Part shown: piece after piece, positions 33,650-42,102 of the stretch | Layout of the letters: the number at the start of each line of letters is the position of its first letter | Position numbering within the stretch: the first letter of the stretch is position 1 | Assembly (NCBI RefSeq): GCF_003967355.1 | Contig: NZ_BIFH01000018.1 | Coordinates: forward strand, 62,001-126,000 | Direction of reading: 5' to 3' | From: Embleya hyalina | GTDB lineage: Bacteria > Actinomycetota > Actinomycetes > Streptomycetales > Streptomycetaceae | DNA: 64,000 bases | Translations under genes and position numbers: made by a program | The notes under the pieces: model-generated | The model's input: only the letters and a program-made list of their open reading frames with translations | What the model was told of the DNA's origin: nothing | Databases searched by the model: none

Positions 33650-34744
33650 TCAGGGGAGCAGGGTGAAGGGGGCGGTGGCTTGGGGTTTGCCGTTGACGAC
33701 GATGTGCAGGGTGCGGGGGCCCGGGGGTTCGGCGCGGGTGGTCACCGGGCGGAACGAGTGGGATCTGGCGAGGGTGAAGGTGTCGCCGGCGGCGTTCGCC
33801 ACTCGCTCGGCCAGGTGGAAGACGCGGTGGGAACCGTCGCGGGCCACCGCGTACTTGAGGACGAGTGGCCCGGGGGCGTCGGCGCGGACCGTGAGGGTGA
33901 ACGGGAGGCGGTCGCCGGTCGTGACGGTGTCCGCGACGACGAGCGATTCCACCGTGCCGCTGCCGTGTGCCGCGCCGATCAGGGCGAGCGCCTCGGGATG
34001 GCCGGCCCGCAGCAGGCCCCGGGCGGCGTGCCGGACGACGCGGTCGGTGTGTTCGCCGCCCTCGGCGTGCCAGCGGCCGAGGATGGCCAGCGCCGTGTCG
34101 GGGTGGTCCTTGGCGATGTCGTTGACGTGGTTGGCGACCGAGCGCCGGACGTACTCGCTCGGGTCGTCGCGCAGCCGCTCCAGGATGGGCAGCGTCGGAC
34201 CGGGGGACATCAGCCAGTGCACCCGTGTGCCCCAGGGCAGTCGTGGCCGGGTGCCCTCGGACGCGAGCCGGCGCAGGTGCTCGTCGGCCGACTCGGCCCA
34301 GCCCCGGACGATCCTCAGCGCGGTGTCCTCGTGGCGGTCGAGGTAGGGCCGCACCGCGAACTCGGCCGTGGCGAAGGGGGTGATCACGGCGAGCGTGGCC
34401 ATGGCCTCGTCGAGGTGGTCGACGCCGTGCACCGCGACGTAGTCGGTGGCGGGCCAGCCGCTCCACATGTCCAGGACGGTGTGCCCGGTCGCCGCGCACA
34501 GGACCTCGGCGGCCGCCGGGAAGGGCAGGTCGAGGGTCGTGTGCAGGGCCCGGGCGACGTGGCCGACGCGGGCCTTGAGCTCCAGGTCGTCCAGTCCGGT
34601 CAGCGCGGCGGTCACGAAGCGGTCGCGCGGGAAGCCGTCGCGGGCGGTCGCGACGGCGTCGGCCAGGGTGGCGACGGAGGTCGCGTTGATCATGTCCTTG
34701 AGCGGTTGGGCCATGCGCGCCAGGCTCCCAGAGAGGTCCGACAT
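33650..34744 (-). CDS. HEAT-repeat DNA alkylation repair (AlkD-like) protein
   Basis: 364 residues (a later ATG at 34714 is possible). Helical repeats include DLELKARVGHVARALHTTL, HLDEAMATLAVITPFATAEFAVRPYLDRHEDTALRIVRGWAESADEHLRRLASEGTRPRLPW and DPSEYVRRSVANHVNDIAKDHPDTALAILGRWH. The VRRSVANHxNDIxKDHP signature is characteristic of bacterial AlkD-like HEAT proteins. The C-terminal about 90 residues add a beta-rich domain. It may excise or bind alkylated bases. The HxlR gene lies 38 bp upstream, possibly in the same transcript. Confidence 0.85.
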   Translation of the reverse strand: MSDLSGSLARMAQPLKDMINATSVATLADAVATARDGFPRDRFVTAALTGLDDLELKARVGHVARALHTTLDLPFPAAAEVLCAATGHTVLDMWSGWPATDYVAVHGVDHLDEAMATLAVITPFATAEFAVRPYLDRHEDTALRIVRGWAESADEHLRRLASEGTRPRLPWGTRVHWLMSPGPTLPILERLRDDPSEYVRRSVANHVNDIAKDHPDTALAILGRWHAEGGEHTDRVVRHAARGLLRAGHPEALALIGAAHGSGTVESLVVADTVTTGDRLPFTLTVRADAPGPLVLKYAVARDGSHRVFHLAERVANAAGDTFTLARSHSFRPVTTRAEPPGPRTLHIVVNGKPQATAPFTLLP

Positions 34745-34782
34745 CGGGGGTCGTGCGCGCCCCGCGGCCACGCGCGCCGGGC

Positions 34783-35469
34783 TCAGCGCGCCGGCAGTGC
34801 CTCGACCAGACGTTCGAGGGCCGCCGTGTCGCCCGTGACGGTCAGACCGGCGTCGGCGAGGGCGGATGCCAGGGGGACCTTTCCGGTCAGGACCGACTGC
34901 AGGGTCGCGGTCTCGGCGACGACGTGCACGTCCGGCGCGGGCGCGGTCGGGTCCTCGCCGCGGGCGACCGTGACGAGTTCGCCGTCGACGACCACGACGC
35001 GGTAGGTCTCGCGGCCCAGGTCGATCCGGTACGCCGCCGTCCACGGGGCCCGCGGTCGGGCCACGAAATACGCGCGCAGGCCGAGCAGCACCGTGTCGCT
35101 GCCGACGTCCCCCCGGAGCGGCACCACCGGCGAGCGCATGCCCCACACCCGCAGCGCCGCGAAGACCGGCTCCAACTCGGCGCCCCACTCGGTCAGTTCG
35201 TACACCTTGGCGGAAGCCGGCGGCGGCAGGACGCGCCGCCGCAGCACGCCCACGGCCTCCAGATCGCGCAGCCGCTGGGCCAGCACGCTCGGGCCCAGGC
35301 CCGGCAGGGCCGCCTGGATGTCGGCGTATCGCCGCGGCCCGAGCCGCAGTTCGCGCACCACGAGCAGGGCCCAGCGCTCGCCGATCAGGTCGAGCGCGTG
35401 CGCGATCGGGCACGCCTGGCCGTAGGTGCGTCGACCGTCGTGCGCGCCGATGGGAGCTGCTGCCGGCAT
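34783..35469 (-). CDS. HxlR-family regulator with C-terminal sterol-carrier-like domain
   Basis: 228 residues from ATG 35469, which follows AAGGAGG; the longer frame adds nine residues without a better site. The HxlR winged helix (17-110) has QACPIAHALDLIGERWALLVVRELRLGPRRYADIQAALPGLGPSVLAQRLRDLEAVGVL. The C-terminal half (140-228) with YRIDLGRETYRVVVVDGELVTVARGED resembles SCP2-like ligand domains. Twin 15-bp operators sit in the divergent gap, consistent with autoregulation and control of the hydrolase. Confidence 0.9.
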   Translation of the reverse strand: MPAAAPIGAHDGRRTYGQACPIAHALDLIGERWALLVVRELRLGPRRYADIQAALPGLGPSVLAQRLRDLEAVGVLRRRVLPPPASAKVYELTEWGAELEPVFAALRVWGMRSPVVPLRGDVGSDTVLLGLRAYFVARPRAPWTAAYRIDLGRETYRVVVVDGELVTVARGEDPTAPAPDVHVVAETATLQSVLTGKVPLASALADAGLTVTGDTAALERLVEALPAR

Positions 35470-35508
35470 CCCCGCCTCCTTCGAGAGTGTCACCACGAGA
35501 GCATCTCG

Positions 35509-35544
35509 CTACGAATATCGTAGCGCAAGCTTCGAAAGTCGTAG
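35509..35544. promoter_or_regulatory. Two phased HxlR operators
   Basis: CTACGAATATCGTAG (35509-35523) is a perfect 6-3-6 palindrome. CTTCGAAAGTCGTAG (35530-35544) is a variant copy exactly 21 bp further, two helical turns. They lie between the HxlR gene and the hydrolase, overlapping where both promoters must be. Confidence 0.75.
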
Positions 35545-35586
35545 TACGGTTCTCGCATCGCCCCACCCACTCCACCGGAGGCATCC

Positions 35587-36468
35587 ATGTGCGCCGCCCA
35601 CCCCGCCTCGTCCGAGCGCCTCGTCCACGCCGACGGCGCCGACCTCGCCGCGCAGGCCTTCGGCGACCCCGCGGCGCCCGCGATCCTGCTCATCGGCGGC
35701 GCGGAGGCGTCCCGGGACTGGTGGGACGACGACTTCGTCGCCCGGCTCGCCGAATCCGGCCGATACGTCATCCGCTACGACACCCGCGACACGGGGCAGT
35801 CGACCACCTTCCCGCTCGGCGCGCCGACGTACACGCAGGAAGACCTGTCGACCGACGCCCTGGCCGTACTGGACGCGTACCACCTGTCCGCCGCGCACAT
35901 CGTCGGCATCTCCATGGGCGGCGGACTCGCCCAGCGCCTGGTCCTCCGGGCCCCCGAACGGGTCCTGACGCTCACCCTGCTCTCCACCAGCCCGGGCGGC
36001 CCCGGCGACTCCGAGGGCCCGGAACTGCCGCCGATGAGCGAGTCCCTGCGCAAGGTGTTCGCCGAGCCCGCGCCCGCCCCCGACTGGGCGGACCGCGACG
36101 CCGTCATCGCGTACTTCCTGGCCGCCGAACACGCCTTCGCCGGGACCATCCCCGTCGACGAGGAACGCGTGCGGCTGACCGCCGGCCGCGCGTTCGACCG
36201 CAGCCCGGTCCCCGCCGCCGCGGCCAACCACTGGACGATCGACGGCGGCGAGCCGATCCGCGCCCGCCTCGGCGAGATCACCGCGCCCACCCTCGTCCTG
36301 CACGGCACCGCCGATCCGCTCTTCCCGTACGGCCACGCCGAGGCCCTCGCCCGCGAGATCCCCGGCACCACGCTGATCCCGGTACCGGGCATGGGCCACC
36401 AAATGCCGCCCGAGGCGACGTGGGACATCATCGTCGCGGCGATCGTTGGACAGACCGCGACCTCCTGA
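35587..36468 (+). CDS. Alpha/beta-hydrolase
   Basis: 293 residues with GGAGG before the ATG. It has the ILLIGGAEASRDWWDDDF oxyanion region (about 33-50), RYDTRDTGQST, the nucleophile elbow GISMGGG (Ser near 103), acid Asp in LHGTADPLFPYGHA and catalytic His in PGMGHQMP (near 275). It resembles aclacinomycin methylesterase RdmC and related esterases. It is controlled by the divergent HxlR protein through two operators. Confidence 0.9.
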   Translation: MCAAHPASSERLVHADGADLAAQAFGDPAAPAILLIGGAEASRDWWDDDFVARLAESGRYVIRYDTRDTGQSTTFPLGAPTYTQEDLSTDALAVLDAYHLSAAHIVGISMGGGLAQRLVLRAPERVLTLTLLSTSPGGPGDSEGPELPPMSESLRKVFAEPAPAPDWADRDAVIAYFLAAEHAFAGTIPVDEERVRLTAGRAFDRSPVPAAAANHWTIDGGEPIRARLGEITAPTLVLHGTADPLFPYGHAEALAREIPGTTLIPVPGMGHQMPPEATWDIIVAAIVGQTATS

Positions 36469-36529
36469 TCGGCGGTGGACGGCGGGCCCGTGCCGCGGTG
36501 CCCGCCGCGAACGGCGGAACCCCACGCGC

Positions 36530-37140
36530 GTGCGCTTCACGTCGGAGACGACCTCGGCCGGCGTCTCGGAACGGGCCTTCGTCCTCGGCGACGTGCCGGG
36601 TGTGTCGTGGACGCCCGCCGAGGCCGCCGACGCCCCCGGGCACGGCGGGCGGTCCAGGACGCGTCGGGACGAGGAGTTCGCGGCCGGTGTGCGCGAGCGG
36701 ATCGCGGCCGGACGCCCGCGGGGTTCCGAACCGAATATGGCGTCGAGTCGGCCGCCCGAGCGGTACCCGAGTGGCGCGCCGTCCTGGACGCCCTCCGGGA
36801 CTCGGAGCACGTCGGCGCGGCCGGCCCGGTCGGATACCGGGGCCTGTCCATGGGCAGCGCGATCGGCGTCCCGCTCGTCGCCGCCGAACCACGGATCGGT
36901 GCGGCGGTGTTCGGCCTCGCCGGGCACGGGAGCCTGATGCAGGCGGCGACGCGGATCACCGTCCCGATCGAATTCCTCGTCCGGTGGGACGACGAGTCGA
37001 TCCCGCGCGACCGGGCGTCGGCCCTCCTCGACGCGTTCGGCACGAAGGACAAGACCCCGCCCGCCGACACCGGCGGCCACGCGGACGTGCCCGCCTTCGA
37101 GTCGGAACGCTCCGGACGCTTCCTCGCCCGCCACCTCGGC
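36530..37140 (+). pseudogene. Broken alpha/beta-hydrolase (internal deletion plus frameshift)
   Basis: The first frame gives VRFTSETTSAGVSERAFVLG and DVPGVSWTPAEA, a normal start. It then jumps directly to ADAPGHGG, skipping the usual stretch with the first beta-strand and HGGG loop. After RGSEPN (about 36735) the frame changes, and the rest continues elsewhere as ESAARAVPEWRAVLDAL, GYRGLSMGSAIGVPLVAAEP, ITVPIEFLVRWDDE and GGHADVPAFE. The nucleophile Ser survives, but no single frame encodes the protein. The C-terminal frame runs on into the convergent gene. Confidence 0.75.
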
Positions 37141-37225
37141 GGTGCCTCGGCCGACCCCGACCCCGCTTCCCCTCCGCGTCGGCGCCCCGGCGCCCGACCA
37201 CCACCGAGGCGCCGCTCGTCCGCGG

Positions 37226-37690
37226 CTACGCGGTCAACTGCACCGGGAGTTGGCCGGCTCCGTCGAAGGTGGGGAAGACGGAGACGTGTCCGTGATGCAC
37301 GTCCGGGGTGCCGAGGCTGGTCAACTCCCAGGGCGCGTCGACGACGCCCGGGCCGCACGGCAGGAAACCGGCGCCGGAGGGCATCGCGGTCGGCATGATC
37401 TGGAGCGAGGAGAACCCGACCTGTACCGTGCCGCCGACGGTACAGGTGTAGGTGCCGCCGATGGTCAGCGTGCCGTTGTTCGGCGGGAACGAACTCGGCC
37501 GGGCCTCGGCCCAGAGCACCACGAGCGACTTGGTGTTCGCCACGGCGGCGGCGTTCGGCGCGGCGGCGGCCGTGGGCGCGGCCAGGCCCACGACCGCGAC
37601 GGCACACGCGGCGGCGGCGAAGAGCCGACGGTCGAGCCGTGCGTCCCGAGGCTTCGACGTGCGAGGCCCCGATAACGAGGATGCGGACAC
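37226..37690 (-). CDS. Secreted protein of unknown function
   Basis: 154 residues from GTG 37690, chosen for AAGGAG six bases upstream rather than the first GTG at 37705. A basic N-region (KPRDARLDRR) and hydrophobic core LFAAAACAVAVVGLAAPTAAAA give a secretory signal with cleavage after AAAA. The mature part is beta-rich, with two Cys (TYTCTVGG and LPCGPG) that could form a disulfide. It faintly recalls the DUF6299 class of small secreted proteins. No function is proposed. Confidence 0.7.
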   Translation of the reverse strand: MSASSLSGPRTSKPRDARLDRRLFAAAACAVAVVGLAAPTAAAAPNAAAVANTKSLVVLWAEARPSSFPPNNGTLTIGGTYTCTVGGTVQVGFSSLQIMPTAMPSGAGFLPCGPGVVDAPWELTSLGTPDVHHGHVSVFPTFDGAGQLPVQLTA

Positions 37691-37822
37691 TGCGGACTCC
37701 TTCACAGGTGCCGGACGTTCGTTCCGACACCGGATGGTCGGGACGACGATCGGGGCAACCGGTGCCCCGCGCCCAGGAGACCACGCCCCCGGGCACCGGA
37801 GCCAGACCGCCCCGAAGGTCGT

Positions 37823-38404
37823 TCAGGCCGTGCCGGCGGCGGAGTCGGGGGTGACGAGGGGCACGATCATCTCGATCAGTGCGGTGACGTCGGCCTCGAC
37901 CATCGGTTCGCCGGTCATGCCCATGCGGTGGAGCAGGGTCCCGACGACGACGTCGATGAAGAACAGGACCCGGTTCTCCGGTTCGCCGAGCGCGTTCTGA
38001 AAGGCGATGCGGTACGGGTCCTGGAACCGCGCGGACAGGATCTCGCGCAGGGCGGGGTCGCTGACCGCGTCGCTGAACACGCCGGCGAACGCGTCGCCCA
38101 CCCCCGGCTCGCCGATCTTCGCCGCGATCCAGCGGATGGCCGAGGTCATCGCCTCGGCGCGATCGGCGCCCTCCAGCGGCGCCGGACCGAACGCGTCCAG
38201 CAGGCAGTCCACGATCAGCGCGCCCTTCGACGGCCAGCGTCGATAGACGGTCGACTTCGCGACACCCGCCGCGACGGCGATGCGCTCGACGGTGGCGCGC
38301 GCGTAACCGAGCTCTCGGACGGTGCTCAGCGTGGCGGCGAAGACCACGTCGTTGACGCCCGCGCGCGGACGACCGGGCGGCCTGGCGGCGGCAGTCGATG
38401 TCAT
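37823..38404 (-). CDS. TetR-family transcriptional regulator
   Basis: 193 residues. The N-terminal HTH region includes VVFAATLSTVRELGYARATVERIAVAAGVAKSTVYRRWPSKGALIVDCLL (about 20-70), with the classical KSTVYRRWPSK. The C-terminal ligand domain has FQDPYRIAFQNALGEPENRVLFFIDVVVGTLLHRM (TetR_C-type). Three tandem 12-bp palindromes in the gap to the divergent esterase are its presumed sites. Confidence 0.9.
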   Translation of the reverse strand: MTSTAAARPPGRPRAGVNDVVFAATLSTVRELGYARATVERIAVAAGVAKSTVYRRWPSKGALIVDCLLDAFGPAPLEGADRAEAMTSAIRWIAAKIGEPGVGDAFAGVFSDAVSDPALREILSARFQDPYRIAFQNALGEPENRVLFFIDVVVGTLLHRMGMTGEPMVEADVTALIEMIVPLVTPDSAAGTA

Positions 38405-38434
38405 GGCCACAGGATAGCCCTTTGCGCTACCGTG

Positions 38435-38476
38435 GGTATCGATACCTCAGGTAGCGATACCTCGGGTATCGAAACC
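38435..38476. promoter_or_regulatory. Three tandem TetR operators at 15-bp period
   Basis: GGTATCGATACC (38435-38446, perfect palindrome), GGTAGCGATACC (38450-38461) and GGTATCGAAACC (38465-38476) start exactly 15 bp apart. The last ends 39 bp before the esterase ATG and the first is 30 bp before the TetR start. The arrangement suggests cooperative binding by TetR dimers. Confidence 0.8.
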
Positions 38477-38515
38477 TGGGCAGGTCGAGCACACCCCGTG
38501 GCGCGAGGAGAGACA

Positions 38516-39487
38516 ATGAGCGAGATCACCGCCGTCGAGCGACCGGCGGAGCCGAACTGGTCGGCGTTGACGGCCGAGGAACTGGTCGCCTATCGCGAGG
38601 CGGAGAACCGCTTCCGGGCGTCCGACGCCGCGCGGGCGATCACCGGAGAGCCGGAGGCCGGCGTCACGATCGAGTGGCGGACCCTGGCGCTGCCCGGCCG
38701 CGATCTGCCGGTGCGGGTATACCGGCCGGCGCCGCCCGAGCACGACGGGCGGCGCGGGCAGGACGCCGGGAGCGGGCTGCCGCTCGTGCTCCACGTGCAC
38801 GGCGGCGGCTTCGTCGGCACGGCGGTACAGAGCGACTGGGTCAACAGCGGGCTCGCCGGCCGGCTGCCCGCGGTCGTCGTCTCGGTCGAGCACCGCCTCG
38901 TGGACGCGGCGAATCCGTTGGCCGCGGCCGTCGACGACGGCTGGGACGTGTACCGCCACATCGTGCGGCACGCCGCGCGGTGGGGCGTGGACCCGGCCCG
39001 GACCGCGGTGCTGGGCGAGAGCTGCGGCGGGTTGATCTGCGCGCTGGTCGCCATCCGCGCCGCCGAGGCCGGGCCGCCGCTGCGGGCGCAGGTGCTGGTC
39101 AACCCCGCCGTCGACGTCACGGACACGATGTTCGACCACGACTCGATACGGGAGTACGCGCAGACCCCGACCCTCGCCCTGCCGGTGCTGCGCCTGTTCC
39201 GGCGGCTCGGGGTGCCGGCGGGCACGGACCCGCGCCCGCTCTCGCCGCTGCACGCCGACACCCCGGGCGGCCTGGCCCCGGCGCTCGTGGTGGTGCCGAC
39301 CCGGGACCCGCTGGCCGATCACGGCCGTCGCTACGCCGAACGACTGCACACGACCGGGACGCCCACCCGGCTGACCGAATACCCGGAAGCGGGGCACGCG
39401 TTCCTCAGCCTGCCGGGCCTGGTGCCGCAGGCCGAGTCCGCGCGGGCGGAGATCCTCGGCTTCCTCGGCGCCTCGCTCAGCGCGTGA
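38516..39487 (+). CDS. Alpha/beta-hydrolase of the hormone-sensitive-lipase (HGGG) family
   Basis: 323 residues, GAGGAGA before the ATG. Oxyanion motif HVHGGGF near residue 98, nucleophile elbow GESCGG (Ser near 178, where most relatives have GDSAGG), acid Asp in PTRDPLADHG and His in EAGHAFL near 295. It is likely a carboxylesterase for acyl esters. It is repressed by the divergent TetR through three operators. Its 3' end overlaps the convergent SnoaL-like gene by 11 bp. Confidence 0.9.
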   Translation: MSEITAVERPAEPNWSALTAEELVAYREAENRFRASDAARAITGEPEAGVTIEWRTLALPGRDLPVRVYRPAPPEHDGRRGQDAGSGLPLVLHVHGGGFVGTAVQSDWVNSGLAGRLPAVVVSVEHRLVDAANPLAAAVDDGWDVYRHIVRHAARWGVDPARTAVLGESCGGLICALVAIRAAEAGPPLRAQVLVNPAVDVTDTMFDHDSIREYAQTPTLALPVLRLFRRLGVPAGTDPRPLSPLHADTPGGLAPALVVVPTRDPLADHGRRYAERLHTTGTPTRLTEYPEAGHAFLSLPGLVPQAESARAEILGFLGASLSA

Positions 39488-39947
39488 CGTCGCCCGCCGG
39501 GCCGTCGCCGTCGCCGTCGAACGCGGCGGCCACGGCCAGGCTGTCCTCGTACACGTGATGACGGGTGACCAGGCCGTCCTCGACGGTCAGGTGCAGGGCG
39601 AAGCGGGCCGTGTAGGCCCGCCCGGTGCCGCGCGCCGTCTGCCGGATCTCGCCGAGCACGACGGCGTGCGCGCCGTCGACCAGGATCCGCTCGACCGTGG
39701 TGTCCACCGCTTCCGGCACGTGGTGCTCGGCGATCAGCCGGTAGTGTTCGGCGGCCTCGGCACCCGTCGTGCGCCGCCGGATCCACGGCGTTGCCGCCCT
39801 CCCGTGCTCGGCGAGCGGCCAGTCCAGCTTCCAGTCGACGGATTCGGCGTACAGGTCGGCGATCGCCGCGACGTCGCCGGCCCCGATCCGGCGCAGGAGT
39901 TCGCCCACCACGTCGCGGGTGGGGTCAGAGGTCGTGTCCGCGTTCAT
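39477..39947 (-). CDS. SnoaL-like/NTF2-fold protein
   Basis: 156 residues from ATG 39947, where GAAGGGCG precedes. The cone-shaped NTF2 fold is suggested by VVGELLRRIGAGDVAAIADLYAESVDWKLDWP at the start, then EHYRLIAEHHVPEAVDTTVERILVDGAHAVVLGEIRQTARGTGRAYTARFALHLTVEDGLVTRHHVYEDSLAVAAAF. Members include polyketide cyclases, isomerases and non-catalytic binders. The specific role is unknown. Confidence 0.82.
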   Translation of the reverse strand: MNADTTSDPTRDVVGELLRRIGAGDVAAIADLYAESVDWKLDWPLAEHGRAATPWIRRRTTGAEAAEHYRLIAEHHVPEAVDTTVERILVDGAHAVVLGEIRQTARGTGRAYTARFALHLTVEDGLVTRHHVYEDSLAVAAAFDGDGDGPAGDVTR

Positions 39948-40064
39948 CCGAATCGCCCTTCCGTTCGCGTGCGACCGGGCGCCCCGGTCGTCCCCGCTCG
40001 ACGAACGTACGCACGGCCCGGGCGGGGCGAATCCGTCACGCATAGGTAACCGCCGCCGGGCGCC

Positions 40065-41054
40065 CTACGGGAGCGACGCGGCGAGCGCCCCGTGCAGGCG
40101 CTCGTAGGTCGGCGCCAGTCGGCGGAACCCGGCCGCCAGGGTCCGGTCGTCGCCGATCACCAGGGGGTATTGCAGGCCGCCGAGGATCCGGGCCTGGTCG
40201 GTCACGACCGAGGCGGCCTCGGTCCGGCCGATCCCGGCCAGGCAGGTCGCGGCGTCGACGAGCCGGCGTACGCCGACGCGGATCGCGAACACCTCGAGGA
40301 GGGCCCGGACCTCGGCCGCGAGTCCGCCGTCCACCTGGGCGGCGAGGCGTTCCAGCGCGGCGCCGCCGGCGAGGGATCCCGCCGGCATCGGCAGGTCCGC
40401 GCGCCCGCCCGACCAGCCGACGGCCGCGGCCAGCGAGCGGCGCAACGCCTCTGCGGGGGCGACCTGTTCGCGCCGCACGAAGTCGGTCCGCATGACGAAC
40501 GGTTCGTCGGTGTAGGCGACCCTCTCCGCTGCCCACGAGGCCGCGAACCGGTCGGTCGGGAGGGTGGCGTACGGATGTCCGTGCGGGTCGTGCAACAGCA
40601 CGGTGTCGTCGGTGACTTCGAGCACCACCACGTAGTGGTCGGCGACGTCGGGATGACCGCCGACGTCGTCCCCGATGCCCGGGGAGGCGACCCCCGGGCC
40701 CTGGACCGGGGTCCCCCGGGTCTCGGGTTGGTAGTGCAGCAGACCCATGTCCACCGGGCCGACCAGGACGGGTTCGCGGGCGCAGGCGGTCCGTAGCCGG
40801 GCGACGGCCTCCGCCGGCGTACCGCCCGCGGTGCGGGTGTGGGACCAGCCGAGAAGCGTGATCGCGTCGTCGAGGCCCCGGTCGGGATCCCACGCGTACG
40901 GATCGAACAACGGCACGACGCCGCCGATCAGTTGGCAGCCGAAGGGCGAGCCGGTCAGGGTCTCGACGACGGCGAGCGACGGGGCCTCGGCGCCGAGCAC
41001 CATCGCGAGCGAGGACGAGTAGCAGTAGGGGCCGGAGCCCACGTAGGCGAACAT
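40065..41054 (-). CDS. BtrH N-terminal-domain protein (C39-like thiol acyltransferase/peptidase)
   Basis: 329 residues. The N-terminal papain-like region starts directly with MFAYVGSGPYCYSSSLAMVLG, where C11 heads a helix as in cysteine peptidases. DHYVVVLEV supplies a His near 137, and LLHDPHG a possible third catalytic residue. The C-terminal half is helical. BtrH transfers an acyl group from a carrier protein in butirosin synthesis; relatives are scattered in natural-product clusters. A PhzF-like gene lies immediately upstream in the same direction (33 bp). Confidence 0.7.
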   Translation of the reverse strand: MFAYVGSGPYCYSSSLAMVLGAEAPSLAVVETLTGSPFGCQLIGGVVPLFDPYAWDPDRGLDDAITLLGWSHTRTAGGTPAEAVARLRTACAREPVLVGPVDMGLLHYQPETRGTPVQGPGVASPGIGDDVGGHPDVADHYVVVLEVTDDTVLLHDPHGHPYATLPTDRFAASWAAERVAYTDEPFVMRTDFVRREQVAPAEALRRSLAAAVGWSGGRADLPMPAGSLAGGAALERLAAQVDGGLAAEVRALLEVFAIRVGVRRLVDAATCLAGIGRTEAASVVTDQARILGGLQYPLVIGDDRTLAAGFRRLAPTYERLHGALAASLP

Positions 41055-41087
41055 GCGGACAGTCGACCGCCTGACACGGTGAGAGGG

Positions 41088-41975
41088 TCAACCCGGTGTG
41101 AGACGCACCGTCCGGGTGACCCGCGCGGCGCCGCCCAGGTGGACCGACGCGCCCGAGGTGCCGGCGCTGATCGTGGCGGGGCTGCCCAGCGAGTCGCCCA
41201 TCTCCACGGCGATGTCGGTGAATCCCCGATCGGCCAGGTGCGCGGCGAGGCACGCGGTGCTGTTGGCGTTCGCGATGTCCTCCGGCACGCCGATCGACGG
41301 GGCGAACACGCGGGCCGCCATCCGGCCGGTGGGCGTCGGTACGGAGTAGACGCAGCAGCCCAGGAAGCCGAGCCGATCACACGCGGTACGGAGTCGTTCC
41401 GGATCCGGATCGAGGGCGGCGAGGGCGGACCGGGTGGCGACGGGGACCAGCAACCGCGACCGCCCCGGCGAGCCGACCCGGATGTCGGCGGCGGTCGCGT
41501 CGGGGGCGATGCCGAGCGCGGGCAGGACGAGGTCGCACTCGCCCGCCGTGGCCGCGCGCAGCCCGACGCGGCCGGCGTCGAACGTGGCGTCGACGTGCGT
41601 CGCCCGCCGCGTGGCCCGACCCGTGAAGACGCGTCCCGCCGTATGGAGCGTGGCCCGATACCCGTCGCCCTCGGCCCGCTCGGCGAGGAAGGCCAGCGCG
41701 GCGACCGTGCCGTGGCCGCACGCGGGCAGTTCCCCCTCGGTGGTGAAGAAGCGCAGGGAGACCGCCGGCTCGTCGCCTCGGCCCCCACACACCGAGACGA
41801 ACACGGCGTGCGACGTGCCCGACAGGGTCGGTATCCGCCGCCGCTCGGCGTCGCTCAGCGGCGCGTCGTCGAGCACGGCGGTGGGACTGCCGCCGTGGCC
41901 TCGACCGCCCGCGCCTCCGCCGCGCAGACACGCGTGCACGATCGCGACGGGCAACCCACGCCCACTCCCGCGCAT
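41088..41975 (-). CDS. PhzF-family isomerase-like protein lacking the usual catalytic Glu
   Basis: 295 residues. Start and glycine motif GGRGHGGSPTAVLDDAPLSDAERRRI, then GTSHAVFVSV where canonical PhzF has a Ser-Glu-Thr. FFTTEGELPACGHGTVAALAFLAE and the C-terminal NANSTACLAAHLADRGF mark the two-lobed PhzF fold. PhzF and diaminopimelate epimerase relatives isomerise or epimerise small acids. Loss of the Glu suggests altered chemistry. No ribosome site is seen at the ATG, so the start is uncertain. Confidence 0.8.
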   Translation of the reverse strand: MRGSGRGLPVAIVHACLRGGGAGGRGHGGSPTAVLDDAPLSDAERRRIPTLSGTSHAVFVSVCGGRGDEPAVSLRFFTTEGELPACGHGTVAALAFLAERAEGDGYRATLHTAGRVFTGRATRRATHVDATFDAGRVGLRAATAGECDLVLPALGIAPDATAADIRVGSPGRSRLLVPVATRSALAALDPDPERLRTACDRLGFLGCCVYSVPTPTGRMAARVFAPSIGVPEDIANANSTACLAAHLADRGFTDIAVEMGDSLGSPATISAGTSGASVHLGGAARVTRTVRLTPG

Positions 41976-42102
41976 CAGCCGCGGGCGAGTCGGTCGACGA
42001 CGGTCACGCGAAGCACCGTACCCACCTCCCGGGCCCGGCCGACTCGCGCCCCCCGCCCCGCGATCGCGCGTCCCCGCCCACCGCTCGTCACCGCCCCTGG
42101 GA

